DNA of 38,169 nt from Bacteriovoracaceae bacterium UBA6261 (GCA_002440825.1 DJVH01000064.1:1-38169); one strand, 5' to 3'; shown: positions 24,929 to 33,696, counted from the stretch's first letter. Notes: generated by a model not told the origin, from the sequence alone. Numbers and translations: made by a program.

Positions 24929-25939
24929 ATGAAAAAAAATATCTTACTCCTCTGCGGAGGCGGCGGCACTGAACACGAAGTCTCACTCGTTTCATCAAAG
25001 TATATTGAACAAAATCTAAAAGAGATTGGTCTCTACAATGTCATCAAAGTAGAAATCGGGGCGCCAAGAACAAACGATCGAAATTTTTATCTGCTTGGTC
25101 CGGATGATAGTCACAAAGAACAAGTTGAATTGAATTTTAAGAGAGAGCTGGTTGGACCTTCCGGTAAGCAGGACATTCATTATGTCGTTCCTTGCATCCA
25201 TGGTCCTCCAGGAGAAACGGGCGAAATCCAGACATACCTCGATTTGATTTCTCTTCCTTATTTAGGGTGCGGGCCTGAAGCTAGTCTTATCTGTTTCAAT
25301 AAAGTCACAAGTAAATTGTGGTTTAATGCTCTCGATATCCCCAACACACCGTTTGAATTTTTAACAAATATTGAAGAAGCCCCTAAGGCCCACAAACTTT
25401 TCGACAAACATGGAAAAGTTTTCGTTAAAGCCGCTTCTCAAGGTTCAAGCGTCGGCTGTTATCCCGTTTCTAAAAAAGAAGATCTCGATGCTGCTTTAAA
25501 AAATGCTTTCAATTATTCTGAATATGTTCTGGTTGAAAAAATGGTTACAGCAAGAGAACTCGAAATATCAACGTATGAATTTGAAGGCGCTATTCACGCC
25601 AGTGTGCCGGGAGAAATTAATTGTCCGACCGCTTTTTATTCTTACGAGGAAAAATACAATCCAGCAAGCAAGACGACGACAGAGGTTGTTGCTCCTGGTT
25701 TATCCAAAGAAGTCGTGGAAAAAATGCGAGGTTTTGCCATTAAGGCTTTTAAGGCCCTGAAGCTTCGTCACTTATCACGTATCGATTTTTTCTACACCAA
25801 CGAAGGCGAAATTTATTTGAATGAGATCAATACATTTCCGGGGGCCACTCCTATTTCAATGTTTCCCAAAATGATGGAAAACAACGGACACGCTTACCTG
25901 AAATTTATTGGCGACATTATTAAGAAAGACATTCTTTAA
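24929..25939 (+). CDS. ddl: D-alanine--D-alanine ligase family (ATP-grasp)
   Basis: The enzyme joins two D-Ala for peptidoglycan. N-terminal LLCGGGGTEHEVSLVSS is the Ddl substrate-site signature, followed by HGPPGETGEIQ (usually HGxxGEDGxxQ). ATP-grasp elements: VFVKAASQGSSVGCYPV, VLVEKMVTARELEISTYE, the omega-loop FYSYEEKYNP, RIDFFYTNEGEIYLNEINTF and PGATPISMFPKM with the metal-binding Glu and Asn. Length of 336 is usual. Small deviations (E for D in HGPPGETG; CFNK for the usual MDK) are notable but all catalytic positions I can place are filled. It lies 13 bases upstream of the aminotransferase fusion, so it may be expressed with that metabolic run; a role beyond the cell wall is not shown. 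Confidence 0.87.
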   Translation: MKKNILLLCGGGGTEHEVSLVSSKYIEQNLKEIGLYNVIKVEIGAPRTNDRNFYLLGPDDSHKEQVELNFKRELVGPSGKQDIHYVVPCIHGPPGETGEIQTYLDLISLPYLGCGPEASLICFNKVTSKLWFNALDIPNTPFEFLTNIEEAPKAHKLFDKHGKVFVKAASQGSSVGCYPVSKKEDLDAALKNAFNYSEYVLVEKMVTARELEISTYEFEGAIHASVPGEINCPTAFYSYEEKYNPASKTTTEVVAPGLSKEVVEKMRGFAIKAFKALKLRHLSRIDFFYTNEGEIYLNEINTFPGATPISMFPKMMENNGHAYLKFIGDIIKKDIL

Positions 25940-25952
25940 AAGAGTAAAAATT

Positions 25953-28900
25953 ATGAAACTACCTATCATCAATGCAGAAGACGCAAATCACGGCACAGAA
26001 GTTTTAAAACATTACTATGCCAACAAAATGATCCCGGCAGAAAAAAAGACCTATATGACAAAACTTAAGGATTCTGTGGGTCCTTATATGGGTATCGAAT
26101 CAAAAGACGGCAGTACTCATTATTTGCTTGATGCCGCCTCACAGATTGCGACATTAGGTCATGGCTTTAACCCTTCAGTCTTTTTTGGGACGACTGAATT
26201 TCTTGAAACGTGGATGAATGATGCTACGACGAAAGAGTTTAAAGATATGCGGCTCTCCTTTCAGAATTTTCTGGGACGTAAATTAGGCTGGAAAAAAACT
26301 CATCTCACTTTTGTCCATTCAGGAGCCGAGGCCAATGAAACGGCCCTTGGTTACTGTTACAGAAGACGAGTCAATAAGGAGGCCAACAAAGTTCTTGCCT
26401 TTGAGGGTTCTTTTCACGGCAGAATGATGGTGACCCTTGCAGCAACGTGGAATAAATCCAAGCGCGAACCGTTTGAATGGAAAAATTATCTTGCTGAATA
26501 TGTAAAATACCCTGAGCTGCAGGATTCAAAAATTAATGTGAGTTTTCCTGCCAACTGGCGCGAGACCTGGAATGAATCTTCATTGAAGAATTTTTCAGTT
26601 CCTGCTGAATGGTCTAATGATCCGATGATTAAAAAAGAAGTTGATTCTCTTCTCGCCGTTCGCGACCAACTTCTCACGAAGAAGATCTTTGCAGTAATCG
26701 TTGAACCTATGCAATGCGAAGGTGGCGACTGCTATTCTTCTGACCGCTTTCACACAGCTTTACTTCTAATGGCCCGCACTTTTAAAGTTCCGGTCATTCA
26801 CGATGAAGTTCAGACAGGGTTTCATCTTGGACGTGAATTTTTCTGGCACCGCCAGCTTGATCTTCGCGGCCTTACTGGTGAACAATTAAATCCTGATTAT
26901 GTTATTTGTGCAAAAAAAGCGCAGATCGGAATTGTTCTTTCCCATCACGAAACTAAAAATGTTTTTAAAGGTGAAGAATTTTCGGTCGCATCGGCTTTTC
27001 GCGGCTATGCACACGCCATCAGCCTGGACCAATGTCAGCAAAGAATTGTTGATATGGAAAAGCAGGTGAATCCAAGATTAGATGCCCTTCTAAAAAAACA
27101 TGCTCAGTTCATCTCTCGCCCTCGTGTCAATGGTCTCGCTTTTGCATTTGATGTTCACGATGCTTCTCTGTTGAATAAATTTGTAGATCTTCGTTTTAAA
27201 CACGGTCTTCTCTACTACCCGGCAGGAGCACAAACTCTTCGTTTCAGACTAAACACAGCGTTTGGAGCAAAAGATCTCGACTTCCTGTTCGATCGACTGG
27301 ATTACATTTGTCGCGAACTCTTTTTAAATGAAGTGCACCCTATTCCAACACATGTTGAGACTGATGCACCGGAAGCTCACGAATCTTATGAATGGCATGA
27401 TTGCCTCATTAATATCAAGTTAGCAAAAGCACTCGGTAAAAAGATTGAATCAAAAGAGATACTCTCGACTGTTTCAAAACTGGTTGCTCAAAAAGCTCCT
27501 GTTGAATTGATTGTCATTTCTCCCGATAACTTTCTTGAATACAGACAAGACATCATTAATCTCGAGAAAAAAGTTTACGAACCAGCAAGACAGACAGAGA
27601 TTGAAAAGTTTGAGCATACAGTCTTGAATCGAAATGCACTTTGTCTAGGCGTTCTCAGTAACTCAGATAAAAAGCTGATGGGAATTGCCTTTGCTGGTCC
27701 TCTAAAACTTTATCCATTAGAGCGCGGAGTGAGAATGGATCCGCATTATAATGATGAAGATTCCCTCTACATGCTCGACGTGACTGTGGACAATGATCTT
27801 CAGGGAACTGGTTTAGGCAGATCTTTAAAATACGCTCTTTCAGCTTTAGCTCTGACGAAAGGAGTGAAGCGTATTCAAGGAAGAAATCGCGACCGTCTTG
27901 CCGGTGCCATGATTAACATCAATATGTCCCTCGGGGCCATTGAACAAACATATATTCGTGAAGATTATCCAGATTTTGAACCTTACCGAGACGTCTTGTA
28001 CTACACAATCAAGGCCGAATGGAAGAGGCCAGCGATTCACCTTGGGCGTGGAACAACAATACCTGTTTCACTACAAAGTCTTTCGCCTGACTATTTCCGC
28101 AGTCAGATGCCTTACGCTGTCAACAAGGTTTGTCTTTCTAATTTTGTCAGCGAAGATTTCCTAAAAGGTGTTAAAGAAGTTATTGAAGTTCTTCCTCAGC
28201 ACTTAAGACATGGTTACACTTGTTCTGGTCAATCTGAATGCGTTGATAAAGTTATTAAAACGATCTGGGTCAAGTCCTCTGATGAAATTAAGAAAAATCA
28301 TGTTACAAAAATGATGACCTTCAAACGTCACTTTTTTGGCAATGGTTCCTCTATGGCCAGATCATTAAGTTTGGATTCCGATCCTTATTTCGATGTTGTG
28401 AAACTCGATAATCCATCGGAAACAAGTTATCCGGATATTTTAAAACAGGTTGAGGCAGAATTTAAAACGGGAACATATCTCGCTGTCTGGGTTGAACCAG
28501 TACTCCAGAAAACAATGGAAAAAATGCCTTATGAATTCTTAAGAGGATTGAGAGAACTTTCGACCAAATATAAAGTCGCTCTCATCTATAATGAAACGGC
28601 TTCACAGTTCTATCGTTATTCTCAAAAGAATTTCTTCGCTTCATGTTTTTCCGATATTGCTCCTGATGCCGGGCTTGCTTATTTCAGCGGTCAGGCAGGT
28701 ATGGCCTTTGCAAGCGATGCTTATTATCTCGAACAACCACTGATGATGATCAGTACATGGGATGGAGATGAATTCTCATTCCTGACCTACCATCACGCTT
28801 TCAAAGCTGTGATGAAAAATGTTGATGAGTACAATAAAACCGCTAAAGCCTTCCATGAAAAATTGGTTCACGAACTTTCTCGCTATGAAATAGATAGTCT

Positions 28901-29033
28901 GAAAATTGAAAATGGATTCGGTTACTTCAAAGGTTCGATTCCAACATCTAAAAGTAAAATGTTTGTTCACAACGGCGAATACTATGTGGTCTGCCCATCG
29001 TATGATGCCATGAAGGAGTATTTAAACTCATGA
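25953..29033 (+). CDS. Fusion: class III aminotransferase - GNAT acetyltransferase - degenerate aminotransferase
   Basis: Start at ATG 25953 after AAAAGAG; the frame upstream overlaps ddl. Residues about 1-475 are a class III PLP aminotransferase like lysine-6- or GABA-aminotransferases: FVHSGAEANETALGYCYRRR, EGSFHGRMM, VIVEPMQCEGGDCYSS, VIHDEVQTGF (D284) and ICAKKAQIGI (PLP lysine K321 or K322). Residues about 510-690 are a GNAT domain with LDVTVDNDLQGTGLGRSLKY (acetyl-CoA loop from Q617). Residues about 720-1026 repeat the aminotransferase fold: YTCSGQSECVDKVIKTIW matches the SGAEANE helix, AVWVEPV the VEPMQ strand, ALIYNETASQF has N880 for D284, and LAYFSGQAGMAF has Phe-Ser where the PLP lysine should be. 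The third domain is therefore probably inactive and structural or regulatory. ATGA overlap with the next gene. Substrate unknown; diamino acids such as lysine are an inference. Confidence 0.88.
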   Translation: MKLPIINAEDANHGTEVLKHYYANKMIPAEKKTYMTKLKDSVGPYMGIESKDGSTHYLLDAASQIATLGHGFNPSVFFGTTEFLETWMNDATTKEFKDMRLSFQNFLGRKLGWKKTHLTFVHSGAEANETALGYCYRRRVNKEANKVLAFEGSFHGRMMVTLAATWNKSKREPFEWKNYLAEYVKYPELQDSKINVSFPANWRETWNESSLKNFSVPAEWSNDPMIKKEVDSLLAVRDQLLTKKIFAVIVEPMQCEGGDCYSSDRFHTALLLMARTFKVPVIHDEVQTGFHLGREFFWHRQLDLRGLTGEQLNPDYVICAKKAQIGIVLSHHETKNVFKGEEFSVASAFRGYAHAISLDQCQQRIVDMEKQVNPRLDALLKKHAQFISRPRVNGLAFAFDVHDASLLNKFVDLRFKHGLLYYPAGAQTLRFRLNTAFGAKDLDFLFDRLDYICRELFLNEVHPIPTHVETDAPEAHESYEWHDCLINIKLAKALGKKIESKEILSTVSKLVAQKAPVELIVISPDNFLEYRQDIINLEKKVYEPARQTEIEKFEHTVLNRNALCLGVLSNSDKKLMGIAFAGPLKLYPLERGVRMDPHYNDEDSLYMLDVTVDNDLQGTGLGRSLKYALSALALTKGVKRIQGRNRDRLAGAMININMSLGAIEQTYIREDYPDFEPYRDVLYYTIKAEWKRPAIHLGRGTTIPVSLQSLSPDYFRSQMPYAVNKVCLSNFVSEDFLKGVKEVIEVLPQHLRHGYTCSGQSECVDKVIKTIWVKSSDEIKKNHVTKMMTFKRHFFGNGSSMARSLSLDSDPYFDVVKLDNPSETSYPDILKQVEAEFKTGTYLAVWVEPVLQKTMEKMPYEFLRGLRELSTKYKVALIYNETASQFYRYSQKNFFASCFSDIAPDAGLAYFSGQAGMAFASDAYYLEQPLMMISTWDGDEFSFLTYHHAFKAVMKNVDEYNKTAKAFHEKLVHELSRYEIDSLKIENGFGYFKGSIPTSKSKMFVHNGEYYVVCPSYDAMKEYLNS

Positions 29034-30127
29034 GTACCAACTGCCAGTTCCCGCATATTATTTATCGTGAGGGACAAAATAATAAACTCTGGGGCATTGC
29101 CCACGGAGAAGAATTCAAGGCGCCAATTAAAGAACTTGCAGAAATCAGACGCGCTCTGATGCTGGCAAAAAATCCAAGGCTGGCAAAAAAAATAGACGAA
29201 CTCGCTTTAGAACAACTTCATGTTTCCCGCCAGTATGCATCTCATATTGCGGATGAGATTGAAGGTATTGCTCAAGGCTCGGGCCTGTCTATTACTGACG
29301 TTGTTATTCTGAACAACTATACAGATTTCAGAGATATTCAACTGCCTGAAGAAGGTTGTTCGACAGTGCACATTCAAACTCCGACAGAAGTTCTTTCGGG
29401 TCAAACCTGGGATATGCATAGATCGGCCAAGAATTACATGTGCCTCATTCAGGTTCCTGAAACGCACAGGCATTCAGCACAATTGGTTCTCACTCTGGTT
29501 GGATGTGTCGGTCTTATGGGTGTTAATGCCGAAAACGGTCTGATTGGTGTGAACAACATCAACACGAATAACGCTAAAACTGGTTTAATCTGGCCTCTTC
29601 TCGTCAGAAGAGTATTGGAGGAAAAATCACTTGCGGAAATGCGCCAGGCGCTTCTGCACGCTCCAGTAACGTCAGGACATAACTATCTCATCAGTTCTCC
29701 AGAAGGTGGTGAACATCTTGAAGTCACACCTTCAATTTATGAGAAAGTCTCTGCACTCTCCAAAGGACAAGTCGGAGGTATTTTCCATACAAATCACTGT
29801 ATGGGGGCTGAAATTGAAAAACTTGAAGACAAGTCTTCCATGAGCTCTACAACCTTCAATCGTTATAATCTTCTTTCAAAAAAAACATACAAAGTCTCAG
29901 ATCTGGAAGATTTCAAAAACTTACTGACTGATCATGATGAATTTCCGAAATCCATTTGCTCCCACTTTGAAAACGGCGCACAGGACCCTTCTTTTACTTG
30001 CGGAGGTGGTGCCTGCGACTTGACCAACGGAAAATATATTTTCTGGAGAGGATGTCCGGCACATGATGAGGATTATAAAGAATTTGAATTCGTATTAGAT
30101 GGAAAATCATTTAAAAAATTAATATAG
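29030..30127 (+). CDS. C45-family autoproteolytic acyltransferase/hydrolase (Ntn fold)
   Basis: The 365-residue protein matches the acyl-CoA:6-aminopenicillanate acyltransferase (peptidase C45) family. LPEEGCSTVHIQ gives C110, the nucleophile exposed by self-cleavage between Gly109 and Cys110; then SGQTWDMHRSAKNY, TLVGCVGLMGVNAENGLIG and VNNINTNNAKTGLIWPLL with the oxyanion/Asn region, and GIFHTNHCM near the C-terminal part. Family members form or hydrolyse amide bonds on small amines and amino acids (isopenicillin N, N-beta-alanyl amines). No signal peptide, so it acts in the cytoplasm. The start ATG overlaps the stop of the aminotransferase fusion (ATGA), implying coupled translation and a joint pathway. 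It could remove or transfer the acyl group placed by the GNAT domain; inference. Confidence 0.85.
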   Translation: MSTNCQFPHIIYREGQNNKLWGIAHGEEFKAPIKELAEIRRALMLAKNPRLAKKIDELALEQLHVSRQYASHIADEIEGIAQGSGLSITDVVILNNYTDFRDIQLPEEGCSTVHIQTPTEVLSGQTWDMHRSAKNYMCLIQVPETHRHSAQLVLTLVGCVGLMGVNAENGLIGVNNINTNNAKTGLIWPLLVRRVLEEKSLAEMRQALLHAPVTSGHNYLISSPEGGEHLEVTPSIYEKVSALSKGQVGGIFHTNHCMGAEIEKLEDKSSMSSTTFNRYNLLSKKTYKVSDLEDFKNLLTDHDEFPKSICSHFENGAQDPSFTCGGGACDLTNGKYIFWRGCPAHDEDYKEFEFVLDGKSFKKLI

Positions 30128-30134
30128 AGGCCCT

Positions 30135-31319
30135 ATGAGTCTTCCCTATTACATTTCCTGGACCAAACAAAAAGATGCGGCCTCTTTTGAAATTGAAAGA
30201 GTCGATGGTTGTCAGATTTTTTCTCCGAATGGAAAAGTTTATATCGATATGACGTCGATAAGCTATCAGGCACATTTCGGACATAATCACCCTGTTATCA
30301 TCAAATATCTAAAAGAACAGCTCGACACAGTACCGATGAGCTCTCCCAAAGGTATTTATCCTCACAAGAATGAAGCAACATACGACTTGCTTCAGTACAT
30401 GGGAAAGAAGGATGGAAAAATATTCTACACGACAGGCGGGGCCGAAAGTGTTGAAAATGCACTGAAAATCGCAAGAGACTTTACGAAGAAAAAAATTGTT
30501 CTGGCCCGACAAAACTCCTACCATGGGGCCACCCTTGGTGCTCTTGCCGCCACTGGTGACTGGAGAAATCCGGCCCATATGACTCCAGAAGGTTGGGTTG
30601 TCAGAATTCCTGAACCTTTTGAAACAGATGCGTTGAAAAAAACTCGAGAAATCATTTTAAACAATCATCCTGAAAATATTGCTGCCATTATCATTGAAAC
30701 GATCACTGGCGGAAACGGAGTGTATGCTGGAACTAAAGAATGGTGGCAGGGACTACGCGCGCTATGTGATGAGTTTGGAATTCTATTAATCATGGATGAA
30801 GTCGTCTGTGGTTTCGAAAGAACAGGAAAATCTTTCGGATATATGCACTATGGTGTTGAAGCCGATCTTATTTGCCTTGCAAAAGGGATAAGTGGTGGGA
30901 TGATTCCCTTCGGTGCTGTCTGGACATCTGATAAAATCGCACAATTTTATGAAGATCATCTGCTTTGCTGTGGACTGACAAATTATGCTCACCCAATGGG
31001 TATGGCGGCCATGAGAGGAGTTCTTGAGATTGTTAAAGAGAAAGAGTTTCAAGAAAATTTGAAAAAAATAGAAGGTGTTTTTGCGGAAGAACTTCTAAAG
31101 TTAAAAGCGCTTTCCATTGTTAAAGATTTCCGCGTTCATGGAATGTTAGCAGCTGTTGATCTTCACAAAACCGTCGATGGCAAAAAATTCATGGAAGAGG
31201 GTCTGTATCTTGTAGCACAAACGAACAGAATCATTCTCGCTCCTCCTCTCATTATGAAAGAAGAACTGCTAAAGACGGCGATGTCAAAAGTGACTAAAGT
31301 TTTAAAGGAAAATTCATGA
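30135..31319 (+). CDS. Class III (omega-amino acid) aminotransferase
   Basis: A complete single-domain PLP aminotransferase of 394 residues. Motifs: QAHFGHNHPVI near the N-terminus, FYTTGGAESVENALKIAR, RQNSYHGATLGALAATGDWR, AAIIIETITGGNGVYAG, LLIMDEVVCGFERTGKSFG (D221) and ICLAKGISGGMIPFGA (PLP lysine K250). The GGAESVENA and GD-R patterns are like those of beta-alanine/taurine-pyruvate and related omega-aminotransferases, which convert a terminal amine to a semialdehyde. It follows the C45 gene by seven bases and overlaps the next start by four (ATGA). Substrate cannot be read from sequence; together with the CoA-transferase it suggests amino-acid to oxo-acid to acyl-CoA conversion. Confidence 0.9.
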   Translation: MSLPYYISWTKQKDAASFEIERVDGCQIFSPNGKVYIDMTSISYQAHFGHNHPVIIKYLKEQLDTVPMSSPKGIYPHKNEATYDLLQYMGKKDGKIFYTTGGAESVENALKIARDFTKKKIVLARQNSYHGATLGALAATGDWRNPAHMTPEGWVVRIPEPFETDALKKTREIILNNHPENIAAIIIETITGGNGVYAGTKEWWQGLRALCDEFGILLIMDEVVCGFERTGKSFGYMHYGVEADLICLAKGISGGMIPFGAVWTSDKIAQFYEDHLLCCGLTNYAHPMGMAAMRGVLEIVKEKEFQENLKKIEGVFAEELLKLKALSIVKDFRVHGMLAAVDLHKTVDGKKFMEEGLYLVAQTNRIILAPPLIMKEELLKTAMSKVTKVLKENS

Positions 31320-32017
31320 ATACTAAAAATCCCAAAGTTTATACAGATGCACTCAGTGCTCTTCACGATTTAAAATCTGGAATGACATTGATGAGTGGTG
31401 GGTTCGGTCTCTGCGGTATTGCTGAGAATTGTATCGACGCTTTAACAATGATGGATGTAAAAGACTTGACTGTTATTTCCAACAATATTGGAAATTCCGG
31501 TCGCGGTCTGGTTAAGATTCTCATTCAGGATAAAATCAAAAAAGCCTATTGCTCTTATGTTGGCGGGAACCCGGATCTCGAAGTGCGCATGCTGAGCAAA
31601 CAAGTTGAAGTTGAACTTGTTCCTCAAGGAACTTTCTCTGAAAGAATCAGAGCTGCCGGCATGGGTATCAGAGCTTTCTATACGCCGACAGGACACGGAA
31701 CGCTTATAGCAGAAGGAAAAGAAGTTAAAATGTTCGACAGACCTTGTATTCTGGAAACTGCCCTACATGCAGATTTCGCCATCATAAAAGCTCAGCGTGG
31801 CGATACGTTTGGAAACTTATGGTTCAAAGAAACGGCCAGAAACTTTTCTCCGTTAATGGCCATGGCAGCGAAAACGACCATTGTCGAAGTTGAAGAGCTG
31901 GTTGAAGTCGGTGAAATAGATCCGCATGATATTCACTTGCCAGGCATTTTCGTCCAGAGAATTTTTCAAGGCAAAAACTATAAAAATGAAATCGAATTTC
32001 TGGTAACGGAGAACTAA
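31316..32017 (+). CDS. scoA: 3-oxoacid CoA-transferase family, subunit A
   Basis: SGGFGLCGIAENCIDAL is the A-subunit oxyanion/CoA motif of the SCOT/AtoD family, followed by LTVISNNIGNSGRGLVKIL, SYVGGNPDLE, PQGTFSERIRAAGMGIRAFY, TPTGHGTLIAEGKE and ADFAIIKAQRGDTFGNLWF. Length of 233 fits. With subunit B it moves CoA from a donor such as succinyl-CoA or acetyl-CoA to an organic acid. Starts by ATGA overlap with the aminotransferase and ends two bases before subunit B. Whether the acceptor is acetoacetate or a product of the aminotransferases is unknown. Confidence 0.92.
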   Translation: MNTKNPKVYTDALSALHDLKSGMTLMSGGFGLCGIAENCIDALTMMDVKDLTVISNNIGNSGRGLVKILIQDKIKKAYCSYVGGNPDLEVRMLSKQVEVELVPQGTFSERIRAAGMGIRAFYTPTGHGTLIAEGKEVKMFDRPCILETALHADFAIIKAQRGDTFGNLWFKETARNFSPLMAMAAKTTIVEVEELVEVGEIDPHDIHLPGIFVQRIFQGKNYKNEIEFLVTEN

Positions 32018-32019
32018 AA

Positions 32020-32643
32020 ATGGCTTGGACAAATATTGAAATGGCCGATGAAGTCATTAAATTTTTCAAGCCTTATTCTTCAGTCAATTTGGGAATCGGA
32101 ATGCCAACAGTCATTGCTGAAAGAATTCCCTCTGACTTGAATATCATGATTCATTCTGAGAATGGAGTTATGGGAGTAAGTGGAAGGCCAAAAAAAGAGA
32201 ATGTTTCACCCACTTTAATTAATGCGGGCAAAGAAACGATTGCCGTAAAGGCCGGTGCAAGTTTTTTTGACAGCTCTCTTAGTTTTGGAATGATTCGCGG
32301 TGGTCACATCGATTACTGCGTTTTAGGTGGAATGGAAGTCGATGCTAAGAGAAATCTGGCCAACTGGATGGTACCTGGTAAAAAAGTAACCGGAATGGGC
32401 GGGGCCATGGATCTGGTGAATGGTTCAAAGCAAGTTATCATCATGATGAATCATTTCTCCAAAGATGGCGTGGCCAAACTTCTTCCACTCTGCAAATTGC
32501 CTTTTACCGGCCTGGATGTCGTGGATTTAGTTGTCACAGAAATGGGAATTTTTAAGCCAAATGGCAAGGCATTTGAAATCATCAAACTTGCTGATGGTGT
32601 AGAAAAAGAAGATCTCAAAATCGATCCTTCAGCGCTCTTTTAA
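32020..32643 (+). CDS. scoB: 3-oxoacid CoA-transferase family, subunit B
   Basis: SVNLGIGMPTVIAERIP and HSENGVMGVSG carry the family signature; E47 in SENG is the glutamate that forms the enzyme-CoA thioester. GGHIDYCVLGGMEVDAKRNL, ANWMVPGKKVTGMGGAMDL and VTEMGIF complete the subunit. Length of 207 is normal. It is the last gene of the run; no strong terminator was found in the 101 bases before the protease gene, though small hairpins occur there. Confidence 0.93.
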   Translation: MAWTNIEMADEVIKFFKPYSSVNLGIGMPTVIAERIPSDLNIMIHSENGVMGVSGRPKKENVSPTLINAGKETIAVKAGASFFDSSLSFGMIRGGHIDYCVLGGMEVDAKRNLANWMVPGKKVTGMGGAMDLVNGSKQVIIMMNHFSKDGVAKLLPLCKLPFTGLDVVDLVVTEMGIFKPNGKAFEIIKLADGVEKEDLKIDPSALF

Positions 32644-32707
32644 GATTATCAAAACTTACGTCCCAGATGTTTGATATTGATAGTTTTCATAGGCCCTTTA
32701 GTCAGGG

Positions 32708-32725
32708 ATGATTTCGCAAAATCAT
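32708..32725 (+). other. Small hairpin in the leader of the S1 protease gene
   Basis: ATGATTT (32708-32714), loop CGCA, AAATCAT (32719-32725): a perfect seven-pair stem ending 19 bases before the protease ATG and just ahead of AAGGAAGG. CCCT/AGGG can form another small stem directly upstream. It could influence translation or mRNA stability; it has no T-run. Confidence 0.35.
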
Positions 32726-32744
32726 GTCTAACAAGGAAGGACCT

Positions 32745-33578
32745 ATGAAAACTCTATTATCGAGCATTCTTTTATTGTTTTCTTTAAGTGCTTTTGCTCT
32801 CACTAACTCCACACCTGCGCTTTCAGATTCATGGACAAATGTCATGCAGATCCGTTCGGATGCCCCGGATTCCCAAGGCAATGATGCCCCAGGGTTTTGC
32901 AATGCTACTTTAATTCACAAAAATGTCCTGGTTACGGCCGCTCATTGTGTGAAACTTGCCTATATTTCTGGAATAAAAAAAATTGATATAGATGTCGGTC
33001 AATACAAATATGTCACTCGACGAACCGACGGACAAACCGTTCGCATTGGCTACGCACTCAAGCACAGGCTCACTAAAAATGTTCAAATCGAATTACCGTC
33101 AGGCCTGGTAGACAAAATTCACCGTCGTGGCGAAAAGGCGACGATTGAACCTTCTGAAGATTTTGCCCTTCTTTGGTGGAATGAAGAAACTCCTGAATTT
33201 AACGATATTGTTGTGTCAGACATTGTCTCCCCTGCAGAACATGCTTCTATTCTAAAGAATTTTTCACAGACTTCCTTAATGGCCCTTACAATTAATCCTT
33301 TTTCAGAATCAAGTATGGATACAAAACGAATGGCAACGCTGGAAAAAACCAAATGGAGCGGCTACGTTTATTCGAAATCAACATCCAGAGTTGAAGAAGG
33401 TGACAGTGGCGCACCTTTATTTGCTAGCATTAATGGAAAATTTAAAGTTTTCGCGGTTGTTAAAGGTCGTGCCTCGACCATTTTTGATAATTGGGATGCT
33501 TACTCTTCAGTAAACCCTCATCTTTGTGTTCTGGCAAAAACACTTCCAACATTTATTCAAATTTCAGCTTGTAAATAG
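32745..33578 (+). CDS. Secreted trypsin-like serine protease (S1)
   Basis: The start ATG at 32745 (MKTLLSSILLLFSLSAFA) follows AAGGAAGGA and gives a clean Sec signal; the frame seven codons longer is less likely. The catalytic triad is H67 (LVTAAHCV), D139 (SEDFALL) and S221 (EEGDSGAPLF). C52 and C68 should form the loop disulphide around the His. No obvious activation pro-peptide of the RIVGG kind is seen, so it may be active as secreted. Length of 277 is normal for one S1 domain. Probably used outside the cytoplasm to degrade proteins; predation-related use is inferred. Followed by a strong terminator. Confidence 0.9.
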   Translation: MKTLLSSILLLFSLSAFALTNSTPALSDSWTNVMQIRSDAPDSQGNDAPGFCNATLIHKNVLVTAAHCVKLAYISGIKKIDIDVGQYKYVTRRTDGQTVRIGYALKHRLTKNVQIELPSGLVDKIHRRGEKATIEPSEDFALLWWNEETPEFNDIVVSDIVSPAEHASILKNFSQTSLMALTINPFSESSMDTKRMATLEKTKWSGYVYSKSTSRVEEGDSGAPLFASINGKFKVFAVVKGRASTIFDNWDAYSSVNPHLCVLAKTLPTFIQISACK

Positions 33579-33617
33579 AGAGAATTTTTTTGAAAAAAGA
33601 TTCGCAGAAATAAAAAA

Positions 33618-33647
33618 GGGAGCCCCTGCAAAGCTCCCATTTTTTTT
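33618..33647 (+). terminator. Intrinsic terminator after the S1 protease gene
   Basis: GGGAGC (33618-33623) pairs with GCTCCC (33633-33638) around a nine-base loop, followed by ATTTTTTTT. It lies about 40 bases after the stop codon. Confidence 0.88.
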
Positions 33648-33696
33648 GGCATCCTGCCACTAGTAAGAGGACATCCTATCCCTTACACTTATAAGT
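33648..33696. repeat. Cluster of three short inverted repeats after the terminator
   Basis: Three adjoining inverted repeats follow the terminator: GGCA-TCC-TGCC (33648-33658); GTAAG-a-GGA / TCC-CTTAC (33663-33686, seven-base loop); and the perfect palindrome ACTTATAAGT (33687-33696). The 257-base gap between the protease and the next gene otherwise holds only AT-rich sequence. They may be operator sites, a small RNA or remnants of a repeat element. Confidence 0.4.
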
